From contig JAOXYB010064290.1 in NCBI GenBank assembly GCA_028565635.1, forward strand, positions 1-10,386: a stretch of DNA of 10,386 nucleotides, given 5' to 3'. A model generated the notes under the pieces. That model worked only from the letters and a program-made list of their open reading frames with translations, was not told the origin of the DNA and ran no database searches. This DNA is from Phoronis ovalis (Eukaryota > Phoronida > Phoronidae). Below are positions 1 through 7,540 of this stretch, one piece after another; the stretch's first letter is position 1, and each line of letters begins with the position of its first letter. The translations under genes and the position numbers were made by a program.

Positions 1-10
1 CTAACGAATT

Positions 11-43
11 GAACTCGTTATATAACGAAGATCTAACGAGTTC
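11..43. repeat. Nested inverted repeats built on TAACGA
   Basis: GAACTCGTTA (11-20) and TAACGAGTTC (34-43) are perfect 10-bp inverted arms. Between and overlapping them, CGTTATATAACG (16-27) is a perfect 12-bp palindrome, so two alternative hairpins compete. Further direct TAACGA copies sit at the window start and near 45-49. This could be an element terminus or a protein-binding palindrome; the sequence alone does not decide. Confidence 0.6.
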
Positions 44-130
44 TAACGAAGGGATTGTTCAAGAAGGGTGACTCTGTTCATATTAATAATATGCAATTCC
101 TTTTGCTCAAATAGCCAATCTAGCAGCGTC

Positions 131-157
131 CAATGATGATTTTTCGAATCATCGTTG
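131..157. repeat. Imperfect hairpin, 11-bp arms
   Basis: CAATGATGATT (131-141) and AATCATCGTTG (147-157) pair over 11 bp with one mismatch around a 5-nt loop. It lies just upstream of the truncated head of composite copy 1. Function unknown. Confidence 0.5.
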
Positions 158-172
158 TCTTGTTACGGTTTT

Positions 173-360
173 CAGTCACAAACCAATTTTTTGGGGTTTT
201 TTTTGAAAAAGTTCCCCGGAACTGCTACTTTTAAATAAAATCAGAAAAAAACAACATATTTTTGGGGTTTGTTGAAAAGTAGACCATCTCTATGGGCATT
301 TCTGTGAAGTCAATCCATTTTTTGGGAGAAATTTGTGAAAAAGTGACCCATTTGGGCTAC
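173..360 (+). repeat. Head of copy 1, degenerate ~33-bp minisatellite
   Basis: The head is T/A-rich with recurring CCATTTTT..GGGTTTGTTGAAAAGT.GACC blocks. It aligns with the other heads through landmarks such as TTGAAAAAGTTCCCCGGAA, CTACTTTTAAATAAAATCAG and GGGTTTGTTGAAAAGT. The part upstream of GTCACAAACC, present in copies 2 and 3, is absent here, so this head is 5'-truncated. It has no coding potential. Confidence 0.65.
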
Positions 361-809
361 CAACCTATGGCCTTCTTAGAACCACCTTGGAATTGTCCAA
401 GTAGTGTTTCGTCTTTGCTGCTATAAACGCAAAGGGACATGCATTCTCAGGAACAAGTATGGCCACCAGTCAGCCATGTTGGAAGTAATCTGGGTCAATA
501 TTTTACATAACATGTACTTACTCTGTACTGAATATGGAGCTGACCGACACAGTTATTATGAGACAAAAAGTGTTACGTGCTGTAAAAAATGTCAATTATT
601 CGTACCAGCATTTAGCCTGCTTGTTAAGGTCATTTTAAAATATCATTTAGCTTATTACTACCGCCAACCTAAGGCTTTCCTAGAACCACCTTTGAATCAT
701 CCAGGCAGCACTTCATTTCATAGATGCAACGTTATGTGCTCTATTGGGAACAAACATGGCCACCAGTTGGCCATATTGGAAGTAATCTATGTCAAAAGTA
801 CACATAGCC

Positions 810-840
810 TGTACTGGTACATGTACTGGTACCTGTACTT
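810..840 (+). repeat. Local 12-bp tandem duplication inside a P1 segment
   Basis: TGTACTGGTACA (810-821), TGTACTGGTACC (822-833) and a partial TGTACTT follow one another. Other P1 segments have only one such block, so this is a private expansion of one unit, consistent with replication slippage. Confidence 0.6.
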
Positions 841-1564
841 ACTCTACAACAAATAAGAAGCTGATCATATAAAAACTGCTGTTATTATTACGTGCCCTTT
901 CAGGAACAAACATGGTTGCCAGTCGGCTATATTGGCAGTAATCCGGGTCAATATCCTATACAACCAGTACATTGACCTGTACTTATTCTGTACAGAATAT
1001 GAAGCTAATCGGATAAAAGCTGGAGCAGTTATTGTGAGACAAAAAAAGTGTTACATACGGCAAAAAATGTGGAAGATTCATAACGGCATTTGACCTACTT
1101 GTCAAGGTAATTTAAAATGTCACGTAGCCTATTACATCGCCGAGCTACTGTCTTTCTAGAACCACTTTAAATCGTCCAGGCAGTGCTTCCTCTTCGCGGC
1201 TATAAACACAACATTATGTGCCCTCTCGGGAACAAATATGGCAGCCAGTCGGCCATATTGGAAGTAACCTAGGTCAACATTACACATAACATGTACTGCG
1301 ACCTGGACTTACCCTGTGTCTAATATGAAACTGACAAGATAAAAACTGAAGCTATTATTATGACGTGCAAACTCGCAAACACAACACAGCTGCCAGTCAG
1401 CCATGTTATAAGTAATGCGGGTCAATACTATATATTACCTGTACCTTGACCTTTACTTACTCTGCCTAGAATATGGAGTTGATCGGATAAAAACTAAAGC
1501 AGTTAATGTGAGACAAAGAAAGCATAACGCATGGCAAAAAATGTCTAAGTTTCCTAATGGCATT

Positions 1565-1584
1565 TGACCTACTTGTCAAGGTCA
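1565..1584 (+). promoter_or_regulatory. Everted TGACCT-N8-AGGTCA motif, recurrent in array units
   Basis: Everted nuclear-receptor half-sites, TGACCT then AGGTCA with 8 nt between, are exact here. They are also exact at 2503-2522, 3287-3306, 5122-5141 and 6396-6415. The right half reads TCAAGGTCA, the extended half-site known for ERR and NR5A/FTZ-F1 type receptors. Other units carry one- or two-base variants (near 613, 1091, 2029, 2832, 5598, 5927, 9571, 9873). The match is visible in the sequence. That any receptor binds is inference, and a conserved repeat would preserve the motif passively. Confidence 0.25.
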
Positions 1585-3613
1585 TTTTAAAATGTCACCG
1601 GGCCTATTACGCACACCAACCTATAGCCTCCCTGGGATCACCTATGAATCGTCCAGATAGGGTTTTGTCAGCGCGGCTATAAACGCAATGTTACGTGAAC
1701 TCACGAGAACAAGTATGGCCGCCAGTCAGTAATCTAGGTCAAAATTATGTATAGCATGTATTGCGACATGCACTTACTCTGCACCGAATATGAAACTGAT
1801 TGGATAAAAACTGAAGGTGTTATTATGACGTGCAATCTCGCGAACCACCATGGCCACCAGTCGGCCATGCTGGAAGTAATCTTGGTCAATACTATATATA
1901 ACCTGTACCTTGTCCTGCACATACTGTGTATCAAATATGTAGCTGATCGTATAAAAACTAAAGCAGTTTTTGCGAGAAAAAGAAAGTGTCATGCACGGCA
2001 AAAAACGTCCAAGAATCGTTGCAGCATTTGACCTACTTGTCAGGGTCATTTTAAAATGTCACCTAGCCTATTACACCCACCAAGCTATGCTCTTTCTAGA
2101 ACCACCTTTGAATCATTCAAGCAGCGCTTCATCTTCACGGCTATAAATGCAACGTTACTTCCCTCTTGGGAACAAACATGGCCACCAGTCGGCCATACTG
2201 GAAATAATCTAGGTCCAAATTACACTTCGCATGTACTGGGACCTGCACTTACTCTGTGCCAAATATGAAACTGACCGGTTAAAAACTGAAGCTGTTATTA
2301 CGATGTACATTCTAGCAAACCAGAATGGCAGCCTGTCAGCCATGTTGAAAGTAATCTGGGTCAATATCATATATAACCTGTACTTTGACATGTATTTACT
2401 CTGTACTGAATATGGAGCTGATCGGATGAAAACTAAATCAGTTATTACAAGACAAATAAAGTGTTACACTTGCAAAAAATGTCCATGAATCGTTTTGGCA
2501 TTTGACCTACTTGTCAAGGTCATTTCAAAATGTCACCTAGCCTATTACGCCCCCCAACCTATGGGTTTCCTAGAACCACCTTTGAATCGTCCAGGTAGTG
2601 CTTCGTCTTCACACCTATAGACGCAGCATTACGTGCACTCTCGGGAACAAACATGGCTGCCAGTCGGTCACATTGGAAGTAATCCAGGTCAATATTACAC
2701 ATGACCTGTAATTTGATCAGTATTTACTCTGTACCAAGTATGGAACTAATCGGATAAAAACTGAAGCAGTTATTGCGAGACAAAGACAGTGTTACGCAAG
2801 ACAAAAAATGTTGAAGTTTCGTAACGGCATTTGACCTACTTGTCGAGGTCACTTTACGCCCACCAACCTATAGTCTTCCTAGATCCACCTATGAATCTTC
2901 CAGGTATTGCTTTGTCTTCGCGGCTATAAACGCAATGTTATGTGCTATTTCGAGAACAAACATGGCCACCAGTCGGCCATATTGGAAGTAATCTAGGTCA
3001 AAAGTACATATGGCATGTACTGCGACCTGGAATTACTCTGTGCAGAGTATGAAACTGATCGGATATAAACTGAAGGTGTTAATATGACGTGCAATCTCAC
3101 GAACCAATATGGTCGCCATTCGGCCATGTTGGAAGTAATCCGGTTCAATAGTATACATAACTTGTACTTTGCCCTGTACTTACTGTGTACCGAATATGGA
3201 GCTGATCAAGCTAAAAAAGTAAAGCAGTCATTGCGAGACAAAGAAGTGTTATGCACGGCAAAAAAATCCAAGAATCGTTACGGCATTGACCTACTTGTCA
3301 AGGTCATTTTAAAATGTCACCAAGCCTATTACGCCCACTAGTCTATGGTCTTCCTAGAACCACCTTTGAATCGTCCAGGTAGCGCTTAGTCTTCGTGGCT
3401 ATAGACGCAATATCAAGTGCCCTCTCAGGAACAAACATGGCCGCCAGTCGGCGATATTGGAAGTAATCAAGGTCAAAAGTAAAACAGCCCTGCACTTTGT
3501 CCAGCATTTCCCTGTACCGAATATGAAGCTGATTGAGCAAAAAAACTGAAGCTGTTATCGCAAGACAAAGAAAGTGTAACATACAACAACAACAACGACG
3601 CCTTCACTACGAC

Positions 3614-3646
3614 TATATGCCCAACCACTATGTGGATGGGCATATA
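3614..3646 (+). repeat. Terminal hairpin of copy 1
   Basis: TATATGCCCA (3614-3623) and TGGGCATATA (3637-3646) are perfect 10-bp arms. Inside them, after an A/A mismatch, CCAC (3625-3628) pairs with GTGG (3632-3635) around a TAT triloop. The result is a 33-nt hairpin with 14 pairs. Homology with copy 2 stops just after it, so it marks or lies near the 3' end of the element. A short terminal hairpin is typical of Helitron-type 3' ends. A CTAA lies about 16 nt downstream, but I do not see it shared with copy 2. Confidence 0.75.
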
Positions 3647-3699
3647 AAACGTTTGGCAATTTCTAAAAGTTTAACCATTAAACACTGAAATTATTTTCT

Positions 3700-4604
3700 G
3701 GTGAAATTAACAATATAATATATAATTTATTTACTAAATAAAGGCCTCTGGCCCATAATGCAACACAATAATAGTTATGTGTGAGGTGGTCATGCTTATG
3801 AATACAGTTTCAATAAACCAGTCTACAAATTAGGGCATTGTCTCAACCCTTAATCGTAACAAGTGCTATCCAAACACACACAATTTTAATATTAATTTTT
3901 TGGACTGCAATTCTTGATAATCTTATAAAAATTAGTTTTGGAATTAGACCCATCATACCAAGAATATAAATAGTGTCGTCTAAGACAATGGTATTTTGCA
4001 CAGATAAAAAATGTGTGATATTCATCCTCTATTAGCAACTTATTTTGATGTATTGCACAATATGTGCAAATTCTATTTCCCCTGTCTATAGCTTCATATC
4101 GTCTTGTTTCTTTTCTTAAATTATGACTTGAACATCTAAATCTGGCAAATGCTCTCCTTAAATGAAAAGGAATATCTGATGTTAAATTTATTTCTACATT
4201 TAACAATGATTTGTAATGTTTATAGTGTTCACACCTATTTGTCATGACTGGCTTATATTTGCCATCAAGTATTGCTGATAACAGTAAGATATTCTTTGTT
4301 TGAATGTCCTAACAAATCTTACAGTATTGCCCACATCCTGGGACAACCACTAAAATCCTAATCCAAACCTAGACAATAGATTCTTTATATGTCTTGCCCA
4401 TGTTATTTGGCCTGCTTCATTAAGCGTTTTCAGCATTATGTAACATTGTTTTGGATATCTAAATCTCTGCATTTGTAATAACTTACACCAATATTTAACA
4501 CATCTTGCTTTGTATATAACACACAATGGCTCTCTACCACATTCTGCTAATGCAACAGAATTATCAACTGATTTTTTAACACCCAAGAAATATTTACAAG
4601 ACAT
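3700..4604 (-). mobile_element. 5'-truncated non-LTR retrotransposon (LINE) remnant
   Basis: Reading the minus strand from 4604 downward gives the C-terminal end of a LINE-type ORF2 (see the pseudogene entry), followed by a 3' UTR-like stretch to about 3700. That stretch contains GGCCAGAGGCC (plus-strand positions 3743-3753, a small stem) and then A/T-rich TTTAGTAAATAAATT with an AATAAA-like signal. I recall GGGCCAGAGGCC followed by an AT-rich end from 3' ends of marine invertebrate LINEs; this is recollection, not a search. No clear poly(A) tail or target-site duplication is visible, so the 3' boundary is approximate. Sequence above about 4600 switches to a flank shared with copy 3, which fits 5' truncation there. 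Confidence 0.7.
3892..4604 (-). pseudogene. C-terminal fragment of a LINE reverse transcriptase ORF, broken
   Basis: Two open pieces in different frames together resemble the C-terminal region downstream of the reverse transcriptase core in invertebrate non-LTR elements. The upstream piece (4350-4604, 84 aa) has the family-like features CKYFLGVKK (residues 3-11), CVKYWCKLL (35-43) and RYPKQCYIMLK (49-59), and ends GLGF. A TAG stop at 4350-4352 follows, but the same frame continues with WLSQDVG and FVRTFKQRI until a stop at 4242-4244. A frameshift there leads into the downstream piece (to 3892, 117 aa from its first ATG), which contains FHLRRAFARFRCSSH (27-41). It also has a Cys/His cluster, C60-x2-C63 and H77-x4-C82, typical of LINE C-termini. 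At least one stop plus one frameshift make this a dead copy. Endonuclease and RT domains are absent. Family assignment is by remembered resemblance. Confidence 0.8.
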
Positions 4605-4783
4605 TTGTCGGCATGTCTAATGCCCGTCCAATTGCAATGTGTAGGATTATATTTTTTTGAACATTATTGATGTTTTACATCAGAAAAGAATAGAATACAT
4701 GTACATCATGCATTATAATCCGGTTTATCATTGTGGGGTACTCTTATCCAAAATGACTGCATCTGCTGTCTGATGCATTACCA
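4599..4783 (+). repeat. Flank repeat upstream of copy 2 head (matches 8766-8940)
   Basis: From ACAAGACATTTGTC onward this stretch matches 8766-8940 through ordered landmarks: GCATGTCTAATGCCC, ATGTGTAGGATTATAT, AACATTATTG, AGAAAAGAATAGAATACAT, ATGCATTATAATC, GTGGGG.ACTC and CAAAATGACT. Upstream the two sequences part company abruptly, with LINE remnant here and unrelated AT-rich DNA there. It may be a longer 5' part of the composite element, or a host segment duplicated along with it. Confidence 0.75.
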
Positions 4784-5028
4784 ACGGGGGAGAACTGGCC
4801 GTATTTGTATTTTTTGATGGGTATGTGCAGCCCAAACAAAAATATCCACCCATTTTTAAGGATTTTGGTCTCAAAAACAGACCCATTTTTATGGTTTCTG
4901 TCACAAAAAGGACCAATTTTAAAAGGGTTTTTTCTTGAAAAACTTCCCTGGAATTGCTACATTTAAATAAAATCAGAAAAAACAACATAGTTTTAGGGTT
5001 TGTTGAAAAGTGGACCAATCTCTGTGGA
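4784..5028 (+). repeat. Head of copy 2, degenerate ~33-bp minisatellite
   Basis: Successive blocks read CCACCCATTTTTAAGG, AGACCCATTTTTATGG, GGACCAATTTTAAAAGGG and, after a diverged stretch, TTAGGGTTTGTTGAAAAGTGGACC. Each is followed by a TTTTGGTCTCAAAA- or CTGTCACAAAA-type spacer. Spacing between blocks is roughly 31-35 bp. The minus-strand open frame across 4728-5018 is an artefact of this T-rich repeat. Confidence 0.65.
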
Positions 5029-6584
5029 CAACCTATGAATCATCCAGGTTTTATTACGACATGCAATCTCGTGAACCAATATGGCCACCAGTAGGATAAA
5101 AACTGACACAGTTATTGCATTTGACCTACTTGTCAAGGTCATTTTAAAATGTCACCTAGCCTATTACGCCTACCAAGATATGGTCTTTCTAGAAACATCT
5201 TTGAATTGTCGAGGTAGCGCTGCATCTTCGCGGCTGTAAATGCAACGTCATGTGCCCTCTTGTTAATAAACATGGTCACCAGTCGGCCATATTGGAAGTA
5301 ATCTAGGTCAAAAACTACACATAGCATGTACTGCAACCTGGATTTACTCTGTGCCGAGTAGGAATGTGACTGGATAAAACTGAAGCTGCTATTACGATAT
5401 GCAATCTGGCAAACCAACATGGCTACCAGTCAGCCATGTTGGAAGTAATCTGTGTCAATTATATGCATAACCTGTACTTTGAACTGTACTTACACTGTAC
5501 CAAATATGGAGCTGATCGGATAAAAACTAAAGCAGTTATTGCAAGACAAAGAAAGTGTTAAGCATGCCAAAAAATGTACAAAATTCGTTTCAGCATTTGA
5601 CCTACTTGTCAAGGTAATTTTAAAATGTCACCTAGCCTATTACGCGCACCAACCTATGCGCTTCCTAGAACCAGCTTTGAATCATCCAGGTAGAGCTTCG
5701 TCTTTGAGACTCATGCAACATTACCTGCCCTCTTGGTAACAAACATGGATGCCAGTCGGCCATATTTGAAGTAATAAATCCAGATCAATATTATATATAA
5801 CCTGTACTTTGAGCCGTACTTATTCTGTACCGAATATGGAGCCAATCTGATAAAACTGAAGCAGTTATTGGGAGACAAAGAAAATGATATGCATGGCAAA
5901 AAATATCAAAGTTTCGTAACAGCATTTGACCTACTGGTCACGGTTATTTTAAAAAGTCACCTAGCCTATTACACCCCCCAACCTATAGTCTTCCTAGAAC
6001 CACATGTAAAATGTCCAGGTAGGGCTTTGTCTTCGCTGCTCTACTTGCAATGTTACGTGCCTTCGAGAAAAAACATGGCCACAAGTCGGCCATATTGGAA
6101 GTAATCTAGGTCAAAAGTATGCATTCATGTACTGTAACCTGCACCTCCCCTGTGCCAAATATGAAACTGATCGGATAAAAACTGAAGGTGTTATTATGAC
6201 GTGCAATCTCGCAAACCAACATGGCCACCAGTCAGCCATGTTGGAAGTAATTAGGGTCAAAATTACACATAACCTGTACTATCTCCTGTACTTACTGTGT
6301 ATTGAATATGTAGTTGATTGGATAAAAATACAGCAGTCATTGCGAGACAAAACTGTTATGCACAGCAAAAAATGTCGAAGAATCGTTGCAGTATTTGACC
6401 TACTTTTCAAGGTCATTTTGAAATGTCACCTAGCCTATTACGCCCACCAGTCTATGGCCTTCCTACAACCACCTTTGAATGGTCCAGGCAGTGCTTCGTC
6501 TTTGCGGCAATAGATGCAACATTACGTGCCCTCTCAGAAACAAACATGGCCACCAGTCGGCCATATTGGAAGAAATCAAGGTCG
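5029..6584 (+). repeat. Satellite array of copy 2
   Basis: The S-segment anchors lie at about 5118, 5594, 5923 and 6392, giving spacings of 476, 329 and 469, i.e. long, short, long, then a final S plus truncated P. P1/P2 pairs start near 5274/5421 and 6077/6223, with single P segments at 5747 and 6548. The first unit (about 5040-5118) is scarred by deletions: it jumps from the P start (GGCCACCAG) to AGGATAAAAACTGA and then into the S segment. The final P stops at GAAATCAAGGTC, where tail sequence begins. No gene is recognised within it. Confidence 0.85.
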
Positions 6585-6606
6585 ACGACAATGCCTTCGC
6601 TACGAC

Positions 6607-6637
6607 TATATGCCCAGCCACTATGTGGATAGGTATA
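6607..6637 (+). repeat. Terminal hairpin of copy 2, right arm decayed
   Basis: The left arm TATATGCCCA (6607-6616), the inner CCAC/GTGG pair and the TAT loop match copy 1 exactly. The right arm is altered to TAGGTATA, shortening the outer stem. The preceding shared tail (GCCTTCGCTACGACTATATGCCC) confirms homology with 3601-3623. After about 6640 the two copies no longer align. Confidence 0.65.
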
Positions 6638-6765
6638 AAAATCTTTCTGCGTAGTGCTTTTAATTAATGTTTAAGATACAAGAATCTCATAATTGTAAGT
6701 TAAATTTGTACCGAATACTATCATACCTTCATAGTTTCTTTTTACAGTTACGTTTGCTTTTGCAG

Positions 6766-6805
6766 GTTTAAGGATGAAGTTGTGCCAGAAATAGAAGGGT
6801 GCATG
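6766..6805 (+). CDS. Possible micro-exon A (weak)
   Basis: A pyrimidine-rich acceptor (TTTGCTTTTGCAG) precedes 6766, and 6805 is followed by GTAATG. The 40-nt interval reads FKDEVVPEIEGCM after one leading nucleotide, i.e. phase 2 in and phase 0 out. The next candidate downstream, 7200-7260, begins in phase 0, so the two would join in frame. Such short intervals arise easily by chance; no protein family is recognised. Confidence 0.2.
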
Positions 6806-7199
6806 GTAATGATGTAAAAGTGATTATAAAAAGAATCTTATTTGTTTATATTGTTATCTAACATAACATTAAAGGAGTTTTGGCTGGCACTCCCTGGCAG
6901 ACTTTGTTGACATTTGTTGCATGTGTTACACTAGTCTGAAATGTGAGAAATTAAACTCCAGACCTATTCTATGAACTAAAACTTTATGAAATATATACAC
7001 AATGAATACAGAGTGACCTGAACTAAACAGAACAGGTTTAGAGTATTGTCATTTCCATTTCAACAGAAACCAATTTACATGTTCAAAAAGCCAGGATGTT
7101 TATAACTAATACCATATGATTCAATAAGCTGACATATTGTAACATCAGCTCTTATCTATTCATTAGGTTCCAGTACCGCTGTTTAAAATACCTTCACAG

Positions 7200-7260
7200 T
7201 GTTGTTCTAATGATGGGGAAATAGTTGTGCCAGAGCATGCTTGTGTGCCAGAAGTAGTTG
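7200..7260 (+). CDS. Possible micro-exon B (weak)
   Basis: ACCTTCACAG precedes 7200, and GTAGTT follows 7260. The 61-nt interval reads CCSNDGEIVVPEHACVPEVV plus one nucleotide, i.e. phase 0 in and phase 1 out. It shares the GTTGTGCCAGA string, encoding VVPE, with candidate A, and contains a third GTGCCAGA. The in-frame phase match with A and the shared motif are the only support. No family is recognised, and it lies on the strand opposite to the better exon candidate at 7541-7720. Confidence 0.2.
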
Positions 7261-7540
7261 GTAGTTCTTGATCTAAATTGGACAGCATAAATTAAATAAG
7301 TAAATTCTTTAATGATAAAGGTACACGATCTTCACAAGGCATATATTTCTGCAGTGCATACATCATACTGAATATCTGAATACTTTCATGATCATGATGT
7401 TAATGGAATATGATATGGAAAGTGTATTAAATGTTTACAGTGTGAGCTATATAATAGTTGCCTCATCATGATGCCTAGTCTTAATAACAAAGAAGATATT
7501 ACAAATAAACTTTGTGTCAAAGAGAGTAAAATCCAAATAC

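Larger units (their letters stand above)
1..172. other. Left-edge sequence, no gene recognised
   Basis: This stretch precedes the first recognisable homology to the composite repeat, which begins near the GTCACAAACCAATTTTTTGGGG segment. It does not match the sequence upstream of the heads of copies 2 and 3. It contains several TAACGA motifs in both orientations and two hairpin-capable inverted repeats, annotated separately. I see no coding signal. It could be flanking host DNA exposed by truncation of copy 1, or part of a different repeat cut by the window edge. Confidence 0.5.
361..3590 (+). repeat. Satellite array of copy 1, ~329-bp and ~474-bp units
   Basis: Using the recurring CATTTGACCTACTTGTCAAGG segment as anchor, copies start near 609, 1087, 1561, 2025, 2499, 2828 and 3284. 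The spacings are 478, 474, 464, 474, 329 and 456. Before 609 there is a first partial unit carrying a single P segment. The long unit contains two related segments P1 and P2, each beginning ACATGGCCACCAGTCGGCC and about 146 bp apart (for example 2180 and 2327, 2964 and 3110). The short unit has only one. A constant segment of about 180-200 bp (S, from GCGAGACAAAGAAAGTGTTA to CCTCTCGGGAACA) joins them. Divergence between units is moderate, with point changes and small indels. Open frames inside the array recur because the repeats are similar; none looks like a gene. Confidence 0.85.
173..3650 (+). mobile_element. Composite repeat copy 1 (truncated head, long array, hairpin tail)
   Basis: Three parts are visible: a head at 173-360 homologous to 4784-5028 and 8941-9202; a tandem array at 361 to about 3590; and a tail at about 3591-3650 homologous to 6585-6640 and holding a hairpin. 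The head-array junction (CATTTGGGCTAC joined to CAACCTATGGCC) is nearly identical to that of copy 3. The array therefore belongs to the repeated unit and is not an independent satellite locus. The 5' start with the C/G run is missing. No transposase or helicase is encoded, so the copy is non-autonomous if it is a transposon. The plan fits Helitron/Helentron-derived or pearl-like elements with central tandem repeats; that class is inferred from architecture only. Confidence 0.7.
4784..6640 (+). mobile_element. Composite repeat copy 2 (head, array, hairpin tail)
   Basis: This is the most complete copy in the window. The head starts at ACGGGGGAGAACTGG (4784) and continues with GTATTTTTTGATGGGTATGTGCAGCCCA, the ~33-bp minisatellite blocks, then the array from 5029 and the tail from about 6585. 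Total length is near 1.86 kb, with no coding capacity. The last part of the head (the GTGACCCATTTGGCTAC block of copies 1 and 3) and part of the first array unit are deleted, and array entry reads TCTGTGGAC then AACCTATG. Class assignment as a non-autonomous Helitron/Helentron-like or pearl-like element is inferred from layout. Confidence 0.7.
6641..7540. other. AT-rich inter-element sequence, weak exon signals only
   Basis: No homology to the composite repeat is visible here. The stretch is AT-rich and closed in all frames by stops. The only signals noted are two short plus-strand intervals with splice-like borders (6766-6805 and 7200-7260), annotated separately with low confidence. It may be intron or intergenic DNA of the locus into which the repeats inserted. 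Confidence 0.5.

Noticed and set aside
404-856. 150-aa open frame inside the copy 1 array
   Set aside because: It runs across P and S repeat segments, and similar peptides recur in other units (HGHQSAMLEVI-like at 1747-2031, 3084-3341 and 6127-6513). They recur because the DNA repeats are similar. The frames begin and end at different places in each unit, and no domain is recognisable.
361-3590. tRNA-derived SINE
   Set aside because: The P and S segments show no convincing A-box/B-box pair and no poly(A) or simple-repeat tail per unit. The units are tandem rather than dispersed singly.
3843-4025. 60-aa minus-strand open frame
   Set aside because: It overlaps in another frame the LINE C-terminal piece, which has a recognisable Cys/His motif. 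It is a shadow frame.
4728-5018. 96-aa minus-strand open frame
   Set aside because: It lies wholly over the flank and minisatellite head. Its residues reflect T-rich repeat DNA, and the equivalent region of copy 3 is not open.
6127-6513. 128-aa open frame in the copy 2 array
   Set aside because: Same explanation: a repeat-derived frame spanning P1, P2 and S, interrupted by stops or frameshifts in the equivalent units elsewhere.
609-6584. CRISPR array
   Set aside because: Repeats are hundreds of bases long, degenerate, contiguous and without short unique spacers, in an apparently eukaryotic context.
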